Notes: generated by a model not told the origin, from the letters alone. Counted from the stretch's first letter, positions 11,050 through 24,600 are shown. The stretch: DNA of 64,000 nt from Haliclona indistincta (GCA_964017065.1 OZ024787.1:11699764-11763763), one strand, 5' to 3'. Made by a program: numbers and translations.

Positions 11050-12570
11050 TATCACTGAGTTATTAATGGAGGAAGTGGATAAAACAGGTGACTAAACACC
11101 ACCCAGGTGAAAACTCCGACAAACCACAGGCAAGGGAAGACCACGTGATACAAGCAAATCAAATCAGTAAGATGTCATGTGGGACACTGTAAAACGCGGA
11201 ATACGGAATAGCGGAATAGCGGAATAAAAGTGGGCGTATAAGGTGGGCGTTGCTGAACAAAAATTAATGTAAACAACTGCAGTTCATGCACTGGGACACT
11301 GCAAAACATGCTGGCGCCATTATTGCGTGGTCTCACACTAGAAACTAAACCCAAGACCCTAAAACTTCGCCTAACAGCGCCCAGTATGGACCTAACAGCG
11401 CCCAGTATGGACCTAACAGCGCCCAGTATTCGCCTAACAGCGCCCAGTATTCGCCTAACGGTGCCTAGTATGGACCTAACAGCGCCCAGTATTCGCCTAA
11501 CGGCGCTGTTAGGCAAACACTAGGTGCTGTTAGGTCCATACTAGGCACCGTTAGGCGAATACTGGGCACTGTTAGGTCCATACTAGGCACCGTTAGGCGA
11601 ATACTGGGCACTGTTAGGTCCATACTAGGCGCCGTTAGGCGAATACTGGGCGCTGTTAGGCGAATACTGGGCGCTGTTAGGTCCATACTGGGCGCTGTTA
11701 GGCGAAGTTTTTTAGGGTCTTGGGTTTAGTTTCTAGCGAGACGGCGCTAGTCCATGGTCCATGTTGTGTAGCATGAACTGACCAGTTGATTTTTGATCAG
11801 CAACGCCCACCTTACACGCCCACTTTTATTCCGCTATTCCGTATTCCGCGTTTTACAGGGTCCCGATGTCATGTCTGCCAATATCAAATGCCTTGGAAGC
11901 ATCTAGAACACAGAGGAACCATTGTGAATGTATTTAGCAACTATCTGTTTAAGAACTCCAGTACAGAGAGTGGTTGAAGAAAACCACTTTTATAGCCAAA
12001 TAATTGGAGATCACTGGTGACTAAAAGTGAGACTGAATAATCCAATAAGATACACCGCTCTGGGATCTTACTGAGAGTGGACGCCAGAGCAATAGGCCTC
12101 ATAGGAATCTGAGGTTCCAAGAAGGACTTTTAATTGCATGGTTTGGGAATTGGGCACAAGTACACAATTTACAAGTTGAGTAGAAAGAAAGCCATGGCAC
12201 AACAAAACAGAGAAAAATTAGCAAGTGGTTCAGCAATTACAGGGGCAGCAATTTTGAAGTGATTAGAAGCCTGGCTAGAATCATCATCTATCTTATCTCT
12301 CTTTTACGTAAGTGCTGGATGGCATCTAAGACAGTCTCAAAGGCCGGAGAAGGCAGAATAAATAGGATTGTCTAAGGATTGATCAAACAAGAATTGAAAG
12401 AATGGCACGCATTTTTGTTTAAGGTGATAGATAGTTTATCACACAACAGCTCAGAGGTTGCTTTATCATCAACAATGCCATCTAATTTTGATGATCAGCT
12501 GATATGTACCTGTGAAGTGCTGCAAAACTTTGCTAGTCAATAATAATTATGCTCACTTCTTCGCTTGAGT
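11050..12570 (-). mobile_element. Decayed non-LTR retrotransposon reverse transcriptase, split by a MITE
   Basis: On the minus strand, fragments in changing frames read like a CR1/L2/Jockey-type reverse transcriptase: RPIALASTLSKIPE and FGYKSGF (about 11990-12095), then FTMVPLCSRCF before a DASKAF-like stretch (about 11880-11930). Beyond the 684-bp MITE comes SRGLPLPVV (about 11110-11145), expected shortly after DASKAFD in this enzyme. Multiple stops and shifts make it a fossil. The family assignment is from memory of conserved RT blocks. Confidence 0.65.
11181..11864. mobile_element. MULE-like MITE with 10-bp target duplication and giant internal hairpin
   Basis: The ends are inverted: GGGACACTGTAAAACGCGG on the left and the complement of CCGCGTTTTACAGGGTCCC on the right, extending through GGAATACGGAATAGCGG. 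Perfect 10-bp direct repeats GATGTCATGT flank it (11171-11180 and 11865-11874), matching the 9-10 bp duplications of Mutator-like elements. The interior (11329-11740) is a second, larger foldback built from 21-bp units such as CCTAACAGCGCCCAGTATGGA: about 6 on the left arm and about 10 inverted on the right. Open frames made of seven-residue repeats here are by-products. Confidence 0.8.
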
Positions 12571-12933
12571 TGACGAACTTCATATTTAAAATGGAACTAA
12601 AGATTTTTTCTTAATAGCAGCAAGCACACCTGCAGAAAGGGAACCATGGCTGCTTCTAACCAAACCCTATACCAATAATAAAATTATTTGCTTTATCTCT
12701 TAAATCTTTAGTAGCATCATTCAACCCACTAGGTACTTTGTGATGTTAGCACTGCAAACAGTAGAAGAAATAGAGGGCAAGGTATTGCTATAATAGCAGC
12801 ATTGAGATACAATTTAAAGGATGTGAGATACTGAGAGATACATGAATCTCTCAGTATCGGGTTATAGCAGAGTACAAAACTTGACTTCATCATGGAGCAC
12901 AGGAAGGTTAGAAACAATTGGAGACAAGAACTG
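12571..12933. other. Intergenic, nothing recognised
   Basis: No exon or coding signal. A short inverted pair around GATACTGAGAGATACATGAATCTCTCAGTATC (two short arms near 12826-12858) is the only structure seen. Confidence 0.5.
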
Positions 12934-13540
12934 TTAACCCTTTAGGGCCTATAGCGGATTTAGCCGTCATAATTGACTCCACCTACTGTAGACGTCATAA
13001 ATAGTGTGAAAAGTGCTCTAGAAAGGTCAAATAAAGTTTAATTGCAAAAGCTAACTTTACCTGAAAAAACCCACTGTTTTTTGCCGCGCCCTCCCCACTA
13101 AAATATATAGAACGGGGGGATTTTTAAAGGGGGGTGTCTCCCCTTTAACCCGGGGTTCGAAGGGGCGGAGCCCCTCGCCGCTTTCGGCATTTTTGGGGCT
13201 TCAGGATGCCCGGAAATGCATACTTGGGCATAGAATATGGTCTAAACTATGCTGTTTGCTCACCTGGATACCACCAGGTTTTTGTATCAGTCACCAGGGC
13301 TAAATGAAGACCAAAATTGGCTGAAAAATGACGAGGTCGCAGCACTTAAGCGGCTTCAGTTCCGAATTGGGAGTGGCCAACTCAGAGTTTAGTACATGGT
13401 CGTAAACTTTGACATGCCAGGAAAAAACAGTGCTAGTTTGGAACAGCTAGCGTACTGCATGTTGTAGAAATCGCAAGACAAACTGTCAGTTTAGAGCAAG
13501 CCGAATTTTCGTCAAAATAATTCAGTCACTAAAGAGTTAA
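12934..13540. mobile_element. TTAA-flanked MITE, piggyBac-like ends
   Basis: The left end reads TTAACCCTTTAGGGCC and the right end, complemented, TTAACTCTTTAGTGAC. TTAA at both borders with a CCC-type start fits piggyBac-like elements, which duplicate TTAA. The interior has a GC-rich stretch (13085-13200) but no open frame of note. Confidence 0.6.
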
Positions 13541-14490
13541 TTATAATGTGAGAACTATCGACCTGGGCCCAGTTGGTAGAATGAGTATCAAAAATCTGGG
13601 TAAGTACACTGTGCATGCATGCTGGGTAGACTCCGGCAGCACCTCGGGTCACACCTCTACCCTATGTGAGCTCCACCCTGTTGTTGACTGATCATGTTGC
13701 TTGCAGTAACCGTATCATTATTTGCAAGAGTGCACTGCAGTGATTGTAGCACCACATGCACCAGTATCTGCATTTATCATTACTATAGCTTGAGTGTATA
13801 GACATTCTTAATGTCAATTAGAGTGCAATAATAATGATAACAAAAAGTCATGTTATAAATCTACCACATTATAGCATACCTATCAACTGATACCAGGTAC
13901 ACAGCAGTGTGGGAATAAATACTTATTATGACTTTAACACTGTTTCAGTTCAAAGTCGACAACACTAAGCAAGCCAGCACTGAGCTGTAGCCGGCAGTCA
14001 ACCAGCTAGGCTGAGTACCACTACTACTTGGTGATGATAATGGATACAGAAATAACTAGTATTGACGTCATTATTGTAAAAACAAATAAAATGACTGAAA
14101 CCTCACTGCTAAATAATGCACACTTTATCGACTTCTTAGCTCTTGTTTTGTCTCTGTTATTAGCTTGTTCTTGTCCCTGCATGTGTGTCAGATATTATAA
14201 TATCAGCACTGGTATGAAGTATATAGCTGGCTCACCATTACATCACTATAGAGCAATGATAGTACAGATCATTAGTACTGGGCACAATAGACACCACAGC
14301 ACTGTTAGAATCAGTGAAATATTGAAATATTGCTTGATCAATCACTATTGTCTGGTCTGTAGTAGAAGACAGAGGGACAATTGTATCATCCACACAATGT
14401 GTATGCCCTGAGCTGAGCTTCTTGAATACCTCGATATCAACTTCAATCTTTTCACTAGTCGAGGTAGAATACTCCTCATCACCATCATGA
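13541..14490. other. Intergenic; possible degenerate tRNA-like head; start of duplicated unit 1
   Basis: At 13565-13635 a box A-like GCCCAGTTGGTAGAATGAG is followed by a weak box B-like GGGTAGACTCC, perhaps a worn SINE head. From about 14030 to 14160 the sequence matches 32245-32360, next to the orphan kinase exon, marking cassette homology. A 127-codon open frame at 14028-14411 lies across this non-coding homology and is not accepted as a gene. Confidence 0.4.
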
Positions 14491-14619
14491 TCAGTAGCCT
14501 GGTGGTGGAGCCATGATGAGTGCTGTTGCTGATGAGCCCTCTAGTGAGGTCAGCTCTTGTTGGTCAGCTATAGCTGTCTCATAGTATGGTGGATAGTCAC
14601 AGCACTTCTCGTGATCCAT
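14491..14619 (-). CDS. Small PPxY-motif exon or ORF, unit 1
   Basis: A 42-residue minus-strand frame begins MDHEKCCDYPPYYETAIADQ and ends MAPPPGY-stop. The related frame in unit 3 (60322-60519) keeps most residues, including the PPxY core (DYPPSYET). PPxY is a known ligand of WW domains, so this could be a cytoplasmic tail or small adaptor. It may be one exon of a larger gene whose other exons I cannot find, or non-coding; conservation of the frame between units is the only support. Confidence 0.35.
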   Translation of the reverse strand: MDHEKCCDYPPYYETAIADQQELTSLEGSSATALIMAPPPGY

Positions 14620-15008
14620 GCTGTGTTGTATCTTAATTGGCTCTCTCTAGCTACTGAGGGGACTCGATCATGGACTGTTGCTGATGATACTGAAACGATA
14701 AACATTACCATACTTGGTCATTAGGTGCAGTATGTGAATTGATTCAGTTACATTATTATTATTGATTACTAAGTCTGATCACCATCACGAGAGTCCTGTC
14801 ATATAGTCATGATCCGTGTGTTACTGAGCTTTGATCCAGTGACTACAACTGAAGCACAGACAGATTTCGAAATACTTGTTTATTTCTGTTTTGTTTGTTC
14901 CAGATTGCAAATCGCATTTAAAGCTGCAGATGGTTTAACCTAAAACAGCGTCTCGGCCCCGCCCCGTCAACAACATGACTAAGTTGTCTTAGCCTGGCAG
15001 CTTCTCAA

Positions 15009-15066
15009 ATTCGTCCTACAGCACTGGTACAGCTAGATCTCGTCCTACAGCACTGGTACAGCTAGA
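15009..15066. repeat. 29-bp minisatellite, 2 copies (unit 1)
   Basis: Two tandem copies of a 29-bp unit beginning CGTCCTACAGCACTGGTACA. The matching position in unit 3 holds 12 copies. Confidence 0.9.
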
Positions 15067-15115
15067 TCTCGTCTCTTTATTCATCATTAGTTAGCTCACC
15101 TTCTTAGTATCGTCC

Positions 15116-15555
15116 TGTTAGCAGTGATACACTTCGTACTGTTAGCAGTGATACACTTCGTACTGTTAGCAGTGATACACTTCGTACTGTTAACAGTGAT
15201 ACACTTCGTACTGTTAGCAGTGATACACTTCGTACTGTTAGCAGTGATACACTCCGTACTGTTAGCAGTGATACACTCCGTACTGTTAGCAGTGATACAC
15301 TTCGTACTGTTAGCAGTGATACACTTCGTCCTGTTAGCAGTGATACACTTCGTCCTGTTAGCAGTGATACACTTCGTCCTGTTAGCAGTGATACACTTCG
15401 TACTGTTAGCAGTGATACACTTCGTACTGTTAGCAGTGATACACTTCGTACTGTTAGCAGTGATACACTTCGTACTGTTAGCAGTGATACACTTCGTCCT
15501 GTTAGCAGTGATACACTTCGTACTGTTAGCAGTGATACACTTCGTACTGTTCTGC
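15116..15555. repeat. 24-bp minisatellite, about 18 copies (unit 1)
   Basis: Tandem copies of a 24-bp unit containing GTTAGCAGTGATACACTTCG, with TAC or TCC variation after it. Because 24 is divisible by three it gives a long open frame of repeated VIHFVLLA, which is not a gene. Unit 3 has only two copies. The array ends about 125 bp before the start codon of the ankyrin gene. Confidence 0.95.
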
Positions 15556-15570
15556 GGTGATTCGGAAGAA

Positions 15571-15600
15571 GGCGGGGCTCAAGTAAGCTACATCACGTGA
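15571..15600 (+). promoter_or_regulatory. Likely promoter block of ankyrin gene A: GC box plus TCACGTGA
   Basis: GGCGGGGCTC (15571-15580) and the palindrome TCACGTGA (15593-15600, an E-box of the USF/TFE type) lie 80-110 bp upstream of the first ATG. The whole block is conserved at 61428-61457 upstream of the unit 3 copy, although the minisatellites beside it differ greatly. The promoter role is inferred. Confidence 0.5.
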
Positions 15601-15679
15601 TTTCCACATACCTTGTTTGGGCGTTTCTGAAGGCGTCTACTCTCGATCTCTTCCTCGGCTTTTCAACCAAAATAGTATC

Positions 15680-18600
15680 ATGGCTGTTTCTCAGGAGCGA
15701 TTGGTGAGTGATGAGTACTAATAGTTTCAGTCTCAAACTAGCAATAGTCAAAACACTGAGACCGGCAGAAATACACTAAGCTTTTCATTCATTTGTGATC
15801 AAGTTATGTGTTATTTGTGTAGCAGCTGTCATTGTTTGATACATGATGTTATGTTGTGTTCACAGAATAAAAACCTCTATCATGCTTGTGAGGATGAGAA
15901 CGTGACACAAGTAAGGAGACTCTTATCACAAGGAGCTGATCTCAATCATCATAGTACTGCTGGTCAATATGATGTGAGTTGTGTGTGATTGTGTTGAGTC
16001 ATGTAGTAACAGGTGTGTAATCCACTCTACATCAGCTCTCAGTCAGTAACTGATCATTCATCTTTGTTCAGTGTGGTATTGATCATAATTGGTACAGTAC
16101 ATGTATTTACATGTATACTTGTACATGTACATATGTTAATACTCTATAGACCACCCTCCTCACTAATACCAATAGCAGCCTTGTATCAGTAGCTACTACC
16201 GTAGCTACTGGTATTTACCGTATAGCGGGTAATTTTGGCGGGAGGAAACATTGGTGAATTTGGCGAATCATCAAGCATTCGCCAAAATAAAATTCGCCAA
16301 AATCTGCTTTTTCTATTGCAGTAATACGTGAGCCAGAAACTTGTCGCCAAAATTAAATTTGCCAAAATGTAAAATCTGGGTCATTCGCCAAAATTTTGAC
16401 CCTCCAAAATTACCCGCTATACAGTACATGTATACTTGTACATGTACATAAATTATGTTGGTATTCTAATACACTAGACCACCCTCACTAATACCAATAG
16501 CAGCCTTGTACCAGTAGCTACTAGAAAGTGTTCTGATTGGTGGATTTGTCTAAAGTCACACACTATGAAGCCAATGGTGGTTACATTGGTGTCTACAGCA
16601 TCATTGTCACCGACGTTATCTTGTGCTTGTGGTCATTCTTGCACTGCAGCAAGAAAAGGCAACAATGGTTTTCAGTAGCAGCATTACGACACCACATGGT
16701 GAGCCTGAGTATGAGGCTTGACCTAGCCTGCTATACGATTGTTCAGTAACAATGGTGTTTAGTAGCAGCATTGCTACAATTGTTGTTCTCAGGGAGTGTT
16801 GAAAGTGTTTGTTAGTCAAGACAGTGCAGTAGTACAGTGATACAGTACTGGTCAATTGTGAGTGTGCTCTCTCTAGTGCTGTCGTACCATATTATTGGTA
16901 ATAGTGGTTTATAGTATCATCTCTCAACGTTATGATCACGTCTATGATTTTGTGTAAATCAAGTGATTATAACCTGCAGAATGAGTCGATACAGAGTGTA
17001 GTGTTGTGCCGCCAGCACTAGCTGTTCTTGTGTGTGTTAACAGTAGGAATCAGGTGAACTGGTAGTATGCTGGGTTAGTGTAAATGTACTGTCAGTGGGT
17101 GTGGCTTCTCTAGCGTATGTCATAGCCTTTTGATTGTGTGTGCAGCCATGCAGACTTTGTTGCTGAAGTAGCTGCCGTATACCATTGATAAGTTGGTGTG
17201 TGATGTGTCATACCCACTGTGGTCTAGCTACTAGTGTAGAGTCCTCTGGAACCAGCAATGCAGTGTGAGAGGTGTACCTTGTTTCTGTGAGAACAGTGGT
17301 TGATAAGGTTCAAGCTAGCTAGCGTCTAGAGAAGTGATAATTCAGACTGGGCATAGCTTCCTAGCTCCTGTGGCATGCAGTGTGTCCATGAGCAGTTTTA
17401 TTAATCTGATTTGGATCGTATAGTTAATGTGACTGCTTCACTGGTAGTGAAATATTTTGTGTGTCCAAGTTGTGACAGACATGGGTTGAAGGAATGGTGT
17501 GTGAAACCATATAAGGCTATTGCTGTACTGAACATGTCTTCTACACTTGAGGGAGACTAGTCATAAGAGAGAGGTTTAGATTCAAGTAGACGGTGAACGT
17601 GAACGCTAAATTGTGACGTCACGCTTTCTCATTGAGGGCAATACAAAATTGAATACAGATAGTGTGCTGACGTCATAAATGTTAATCCAGTCGCCATTCA
17701 AATAGCCACAGACGGCGGTTAGTCTCGTCTATCCAGCCCCTTTTTGGCGTCAGCAAACGCGGTTATGCGACCAGTCTAGACCAAAGTAGAGCTCACTTAC
17801 GTACCTTCGGCGATCGATAATCGATGTTTGATAATGCGATTGCTATATCACTAGCCAATACGCATGGCTTACTCTGGAGACCTAGAAGCCTATGACTAGA
17901 GCTGGAACTAGCCCGTAGCAAGCACAACAACTCGGAAGCACCAACATGGCAACGTGTCTTCACTTTTAGAGCTTCTGTGTTGCAGTAGCAGTACATGAAG
18001 GCTACAATGATGACTTCACAAGTGGTAGATCGCCTAAGCTGGCTAGGTTAGCAGTGCAAGCAGTGCTCTGACTGCTTACAGCCCGCACGTTGAGCTTCAG
18101 TACACGCCCATTATACTTCCGCTCTTGTCAGTATACTCACGTGTTTGTCCGTAATATTACAGTGACGTCACAGGCGTTTACCGTTAGCTGTCGACGTGAA
18201 TCTAAACCTCTCTAAGGTTACATCTTGTGAACCTAAAATTATTGTCACTGTGTAATAAGAATATTGATAGCCAGCTAGCAGTACATATACTGTTTGATTG
18301 GAGTGTGTGAGGTTCATAATAGGATAATATTGTAACTGTGTCTGTCATTGACAATGTTTTTTGTTTTGTTTCAGGTCCAGCAAACTCCTCTACACATCAG
18401 TGCTGCTAGAGGACATGAAGATGTGGTAAAGCTACTATTACAACAAAGCAATATAGTTATTGATGCTCGTGATAAGGTACGTGTACATTATGGTAACATT
18501 TCTATAGTGAGCTAGATCCTCTTGTGCACTTGTGAATCAACAGATTTGGTGGACTTGAAGTTTGTCCATTAGTTTTCACTTGTTGATGCCTACAGTACTT

Positions 18601-21600
18601 AGCTAGTTTGAGTATGATTTCATGTCACATGTTTAGTACATGTGGTTTTTGTGATAGTGTGAGAGTTGGAAAACATGTCATTTTAAAATGATCTATGGAA
18701 TTTGTAGTGTACTTGATTTAATATTCAAAGATGATAACAGTAAATCTGGTTTTGTATACTATTGTTTTGTACTGGATGGTGGATCATTATTGTTGGTTGA
18801 TCATTGTCACTGAGACACTCATGGTACATGATCATAACATGTTGTGTTTGTCAATAGTATGGATACACACCACTACATGTCAGTGCAGCTGAGGGTCATC
18901 CAGTAGTAATGAAGCTGCTGATGGATGCTGGAGCCGATATCAGTTCAGTTTCCAATGTGAGTACAGAGTGTGTCTACATTGTGAGATTGTGATGGATCAG
19001 AGTACAAGTGTTACTATGGTGTATGTATATGCTGTATCATGTGATATGTACAATACTATGCTCTGATGTAGGCACTTGATACTTGTGCCTTCAATTGGGT
19101 AATTCTCTCCACTATTTTTGATATTTTCAGCTGTATCTATTGGGTCATGTAATTCACTGCATGTCCGTATGATCTGTATATTATGTGGTGGACAGACGAT
19201 GGAGAGAGAAAGCCAGTCAGATTGCTTTTACTATCAATGCCTAAAGTGTAGCGACTCCTTATCAACTTGACGTATAGCTTCAGTACATGGACTTAATGAT
19301 TATGTAACAGTGTGTGACAGGTTTATTGCACAGCTGGTCCATCCTTCATGAGAGTGTTTGTGCCTTGGTACAAGTGTGTTGGTATTCATACAATATTGTG
19401 AGGTATTGAGACATGTACTATTGCATGTGATCATGTCAATATTGTGTTGTATTGAAATGATCTGAGCATTAATTTTACTAGGTATACTTACAGCATGTAT
19501 TTGCCTCGCACGGAAATAAAATTCATTAATAATAATAATGCATGGTACCAAACAAAAGAAAAGACAAACAACATAAGTTACTAGATTAAATTAGATTAAA
19601 TTAGATCGATAGCCACAAATATCTCTCTTGAAAACAGAGAGGGATGAAGCGGAGACAATCTGCTGCAGGGACAATCTCATGATCAGCAGGTTCCATAGTT
19701 TAACAGTGTCCGGGAAAAAGGAGGAGTCATAAGCATGAAAAGTCTTAGCATTGAGTCAAGAATCATAACCTGTTCTTCAGTTTCTGTAGACAGTCTTTTG
19801 TTAGCCCTTTCACGAATTCGAAGGTGTGAAAGTCTGTTTGCTCTATTATTTGTAATGGAGAGTAAAATACAGCGCGGGATTATGTTTTTACCGAGTAGCA
19901 GTGGTGTCTCTCTTCAAGTTCACGCTGTCTGCGCTTCCCCTCCCGCGCCAAAGCCCTGGTTCTTGCTGCAGCATCAGTCACAGTATCGCTGATGAGGGCG
20001 GTGCATGGAAAGCGAGATGGGAAGGCGAATCGTCCATTTTGTAGTCGAGTTATGCCGGGGCCTTGCAATTGCTGCCCTCGTGGCCCTCGCATACAATACT
20101 ACAGTATGGGCCTCGCCATATGGACTGATTGCATTCCTAAGCGTGACATATATATACATAAATATATACATATATACATACAAACATACAATTTCGACAC
20201 AGTACTCCGCGATTACATGCCTCGCGCTAAGGCGCTCGGCAATTATCATGTGTATTTGTTATCTATCAACTAAGATTATATATCTTTAGATAGTTGTTTT
20301 TATAATTATTGTTAAAGTGTTCATGTACTAAACATCACTGCTTTGTCTGACACTTGTACTCTTTGTTTCTACAGAGTGGTAACACTCCACTACATCGTGC
20401 TGCTTATTATGGTCATCTTGATACTGTTAAAGTCCTTATTCAACATGGAGCAAATCCGTCTCTGCTTAATAAAGTGAGTGTTATTATCAACTGGTAGTGT
20501 TGTGTTGTTGGTAGTTGTATGGTCACAGCTCAACTGATGTGAACTAGAATAGATATTGTAACACTATTCTCACTATAACTACTAACATGAGTTTATGAGT
20601 TATCATAATTATGAGAATATTGTCTCTGCATGATTATGATTTTTACAGCAAATGTGTGTCTCTACAATAATTTGACTCAATTTTCTCAGGTGTCTTTGCT
20701 TGAGATCAAACCATTTGAATTGATTTTGTGCAGCAACTATGTAGATATATTAGGGAGGCACGGTAGTGCCTCCCTATGTAGGGATGAACGAGAAAACAAG
20801 ATGGCGGCTACATACAATGTATTAGCGTTCATACGCTGATATTTCGCCCGGTGATAAATTTGATATGTTCAAAGACACTTAGATCTGCTATCTGGCGTTG
20901 CCCCATCTTACAGTAGCAAGGAGATTGCTCGAAATTGTTACTAAAGTGACCAACCTGGAAACGGTGAAAATCGTGTTTCGTCGATCATCTTCGTTTTCTT
21001 CTTTCTTTCTTTCTTTCTTTCTTTCTTCAACTCGCCTAGCGCCTTTACGCGAGCAGTGCCGAGACCAAAACACCCACCAACAGTCGTGAAATTCTTCTGG
21101 CAGGTGCCTTTCGAACTTAGTTTTTAGCGAAACGTCGATATGAATTTGACGAGTTCACGATCACGAACAGTTGTCAGCTAAGTGTCAGACGCCATTATTG
21201 TGATTACGCAATACGCACGTGACCAACCACACGAATTCTAGAAGTAGAGTATCGCCGTATGGAGAGCGCATATTGGCGTCTTGAGTCTTCGAAGAACGAC
21301 TCACCGAGTAAGCTCGTGTAGTATCATCGTTCTGCTGCTCGTCAGATAGTATATCATAGCCGTACAGAATTTTGTGAAATTGAGTGGGCGGGGCTCGAAT
21401 GCTTTGCAGACTAGTTTCAGTATTTAGGAATAATAAATTTTGAACTGCAAGTTAAAAAGGTCACATAAAGAAATTATCAACAACAGCAAACCAAACTAAT
21501 GGTGTAAGCAAAGAAATACATGATCTTGCCGAATTCGAACTGCACCAAAAATTTGAAACTCAAAAAAGTACTCAAACAAGAAAATAAAAAGAATTTCTAA

Positions 21601-24600
21601 CGAAATCAAAAGGATGTAGGGATGAATGAAATCTGCTACTGGTTCACAATGTTAACCAACAAGGAACTAGCATGGAATGGTAACACGATTGACTTTCTAA
21701 CAGGCCATAGATCCCTACATCTGATCAGTGGCTGTACATAAGATCAATATTTTGTCACAGTCAAGTTGAATTCAATTTAATGCACTTCGGTGTAGTCAAC
21801 GGCGACTAGCTGAATTAGCTATAGTCTGCCACAGCAGCCACTGATGTAGGGATCTATGGTCTGTTAGCAAGTCAATCGTGTTACCATTCCATGCTAGTTC
21901 CTTGTTGGTTAAGGTGGCGGGTACGGTCATTAACGCGTGAAATTATTCATAGCTGTGGTTACCACAACTATGCACAAGCTGTTCGCCCGCGTAAACCGCG
22001 CAAAGTATGAACTAAAGGCGCGAAGATCTGCATGTTCCAGTCGCTCGCTACTTCAATGCAGTAAGCTGACGATCATTCCGAGCTTTCAGCACATCAGTAG
22101 TCAGTCCGTCAGAGAGTCCGAGATAGAACCGGAGAGAGAACACTAGTTCTGACTTCGTGTAGTTCTATTACAAGCACACATTCTATGATGTAATTATTGA
22201 TCTTGAGCGCGCCAAATGTTCGCGTACAACTTTATTTTTTACGTCTCATATTCTGAGAAAGCTGCTGTTTGACTTCACAATCACGCTGCATGTTCATCTC
22301 AACATTGTCTAAGATCGTAAGTATCCATTTTGCAAAATTCAATACCGTTTTTGATCGCCGAGCTGTTTTGTGGCTTTTATTATCGTGAGATTTCCATTAC
22401 TCGCCGATCCTGGTGTCTAGGGTAAAACGCATACTTACGATCCTAGAGTTTTGCTAGCCAATAGCACTGGCGAAGTTTCGTTCGCTTGAAATAGTCCCTG
22501 ACAAAATGAGACGTAAAAAATAAAGTTGTAATTAACCATTAATAACTATGTCAATAATCATTAATGAGTAATAAAAATTATTATAAACTGTAATCTACAA
22601 GTACAGGATTTATTATATAAACTCTGAAAACTGCACAGTTTTATAATTAGAAAGACACGATCCTTTGAAAATCATTAAAAATAGGCGTACCCGCCACCTT
22701 AACATTGTAGACCAGTAGCAGATTTCATTCATCCCTACATTCTTTTGATTTCGTTAGAAATCTTTTTATTTTCTTGTTAAAGTTATTTTCGACAGTTTAT
22801 ACTTCTTGATGGCATATCTGTCCATCTAGAAGTAAAAAGTGCTGTACAGTACGCTGCATGGGAGGTAGTCACTGAGTCTCATAGTGGTCCATCAATGCTG
22901 AAAATGGATCCCTGAAGGTAAACCACCTTCTTTGATTCATGGTGGGCATGGTTTAGAAACCGTGATATACCGTATTTCTTCTAAAGATTTGGCACCCCTT
23001 ATTTTTCGGCACGTCGTCGCTGAAATGCGTAGAAAACCTCTAAATTTCGGCAAGCGCTTTGGTTCTTCGTCACAGTAAGCCAACGGCCCGACGTGAAAAG
23101 CATGGAAAAGAGCTCTCGTTCAAACACGCGCTTGTCGCCACACCTCCAATTATTTGGCGCTTCTGGAACTTCTGCCACAATTACCTCCAATTATTGGGCA
23201 AGCAAATCTGAAATTATTTCTTTTGCGCCGAATTTTTAGAAGAAATACGGTACCCCATTCATTGGCTAAAATTATAATTTTTTTCAAATGTCTCTCGTTG
23301 AGAATCTCTGCTACATGTCTTATTTCTTGTGGTTCATTGTGTTATTCCAGTACTAGTAGTATCTTGTATCAGTGACTCACAGTAGTCACTAATGATATTC
23401 CAGTACTAGTAGTATCTTGTATCAGTGACTCACAGTAGTCACTAATGATATTCCAGTACTAGTAGTATCTTGTATCAGTGACTCACAGTAGTCACTAATG
23501 ATATTCCAGTACTAGTAGTATCTTGTATCAGTGACTCACAGTAGTCACTAATGATATTCCAGTACTAGTATAGTATCTTGTATCAGTGACTCACAGTAGT
23601 CACTAATGATATTCCAGTACTAGTAGTATCTTGTATCAGTGACTCACAGTAGTCACTAATGATATTCCAGTACTAGTAGTATCTTGTATCAGTGACTCAC
23701 AGTAGTCACTAATGATATTCCAGTACTAGTAGTATCTTGTATCAGTGACTCACAGTAGTCACTAATGATATTCCAGTGCTAGTAGTATCTTGTATCAGTG
23801 ACTCACAGTAGTCACTAATGATATTCCAGTACTAGTAGTATCTTGTATCAGTGACTCACAGTAGTCACTAATGATATTCCAGTACTAGTAGTATCTTGTA
23901 TCAGTGACTCACAGTAGTCACTAATGATATTCCAGTACTAGTAGTATCTTGTATCAGTGACTCACAGTAGTCACTAATGATATTCCAGTACTAGTAGTAT
24001 CTTGTATCAGTGACTCACAGTAGTCACTAATGATATTCCAGTACTAGTAGTATCTTGTATCAGTGACCCATAGTAGTCACTAACATGTCATATACACATT
24101 GTTTAGACCACAGCTAAGTGATGTTGACCAATCAGGTTGCTTAGCTGTGGGTATGGAATCCTGCCATGCGGCGCAGATTACGATTCTGTGCGTGTAGTTC
24201 TACTGAATAATTTGTAAAGCTATTCGTGTGTCCTTGCTTGTCGTTCACGTCGTTTTTATTTGCTGTTGCTATAGTTTGATGTTTCTGTTTGCTGTTGCTG
24301 ATGCCTAATTGGATCTCTACACGATGTAGAAGCCCTTCCATCGTTACCATAGCGTCGGCTCTCAGGCTTCTACATCACGTAGATCCTTGGATGCGCTGTC
24401 TAACTATTTTGTATCAGTCATTGTTATCACTGACTACACGTGGTCTGTAGATTGTCCAGTACATTCATTCTCTCAGTGCAACATGTAACAACACATTGAG
24501 CTAGGTCATTATCATTGTCCTGGCTTGTGTGTGTGTTGACAATGCTATGATACATGACTCATCACATAATGAACTGTAGCACATGGTGTGTGTGGTATTA

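Noticed and set aside
11175..11686. Open frames on both strands made of seven-residue repeats (APSIRLT and APSMDLT)
   Set aside because: They follow from 21-bp tandem units arranged as a palindrome inside a MITE.
13565..13640. tRNA gene
   Set aside because: The box A-like sequence is good but box B is degenerate and no cloverleaf can be drawn; at most a worn SINE head.
14028..14411. 127-codon open frame with a hydrophobic stretch
   Set aside because: The homologous stretch at 32245-32360 does not keep the frame, so it is probably chance in an AT-rich region.
15124..15600. 158-codon open frame of repeated VIHFVLLA
   Set aside because: It is produced by an 18-copy 24-bp minisatellite whose period is divisible by three; there is no start context, splice structure or conservation in unit 3.
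19974..20289. Several overlapping frames of about 90 codons
   Set aside because: They lie in the retrotransposon fragment and its TA-rich surroundings, in conflicting frames; none matches the reverse transcriptase reading.
23351..24090. CRISPR-like direct repeats
   Set aside because: Units are contiguous and identical with no variable spacers, in a eukaryotic intron; it is a minisatellite.
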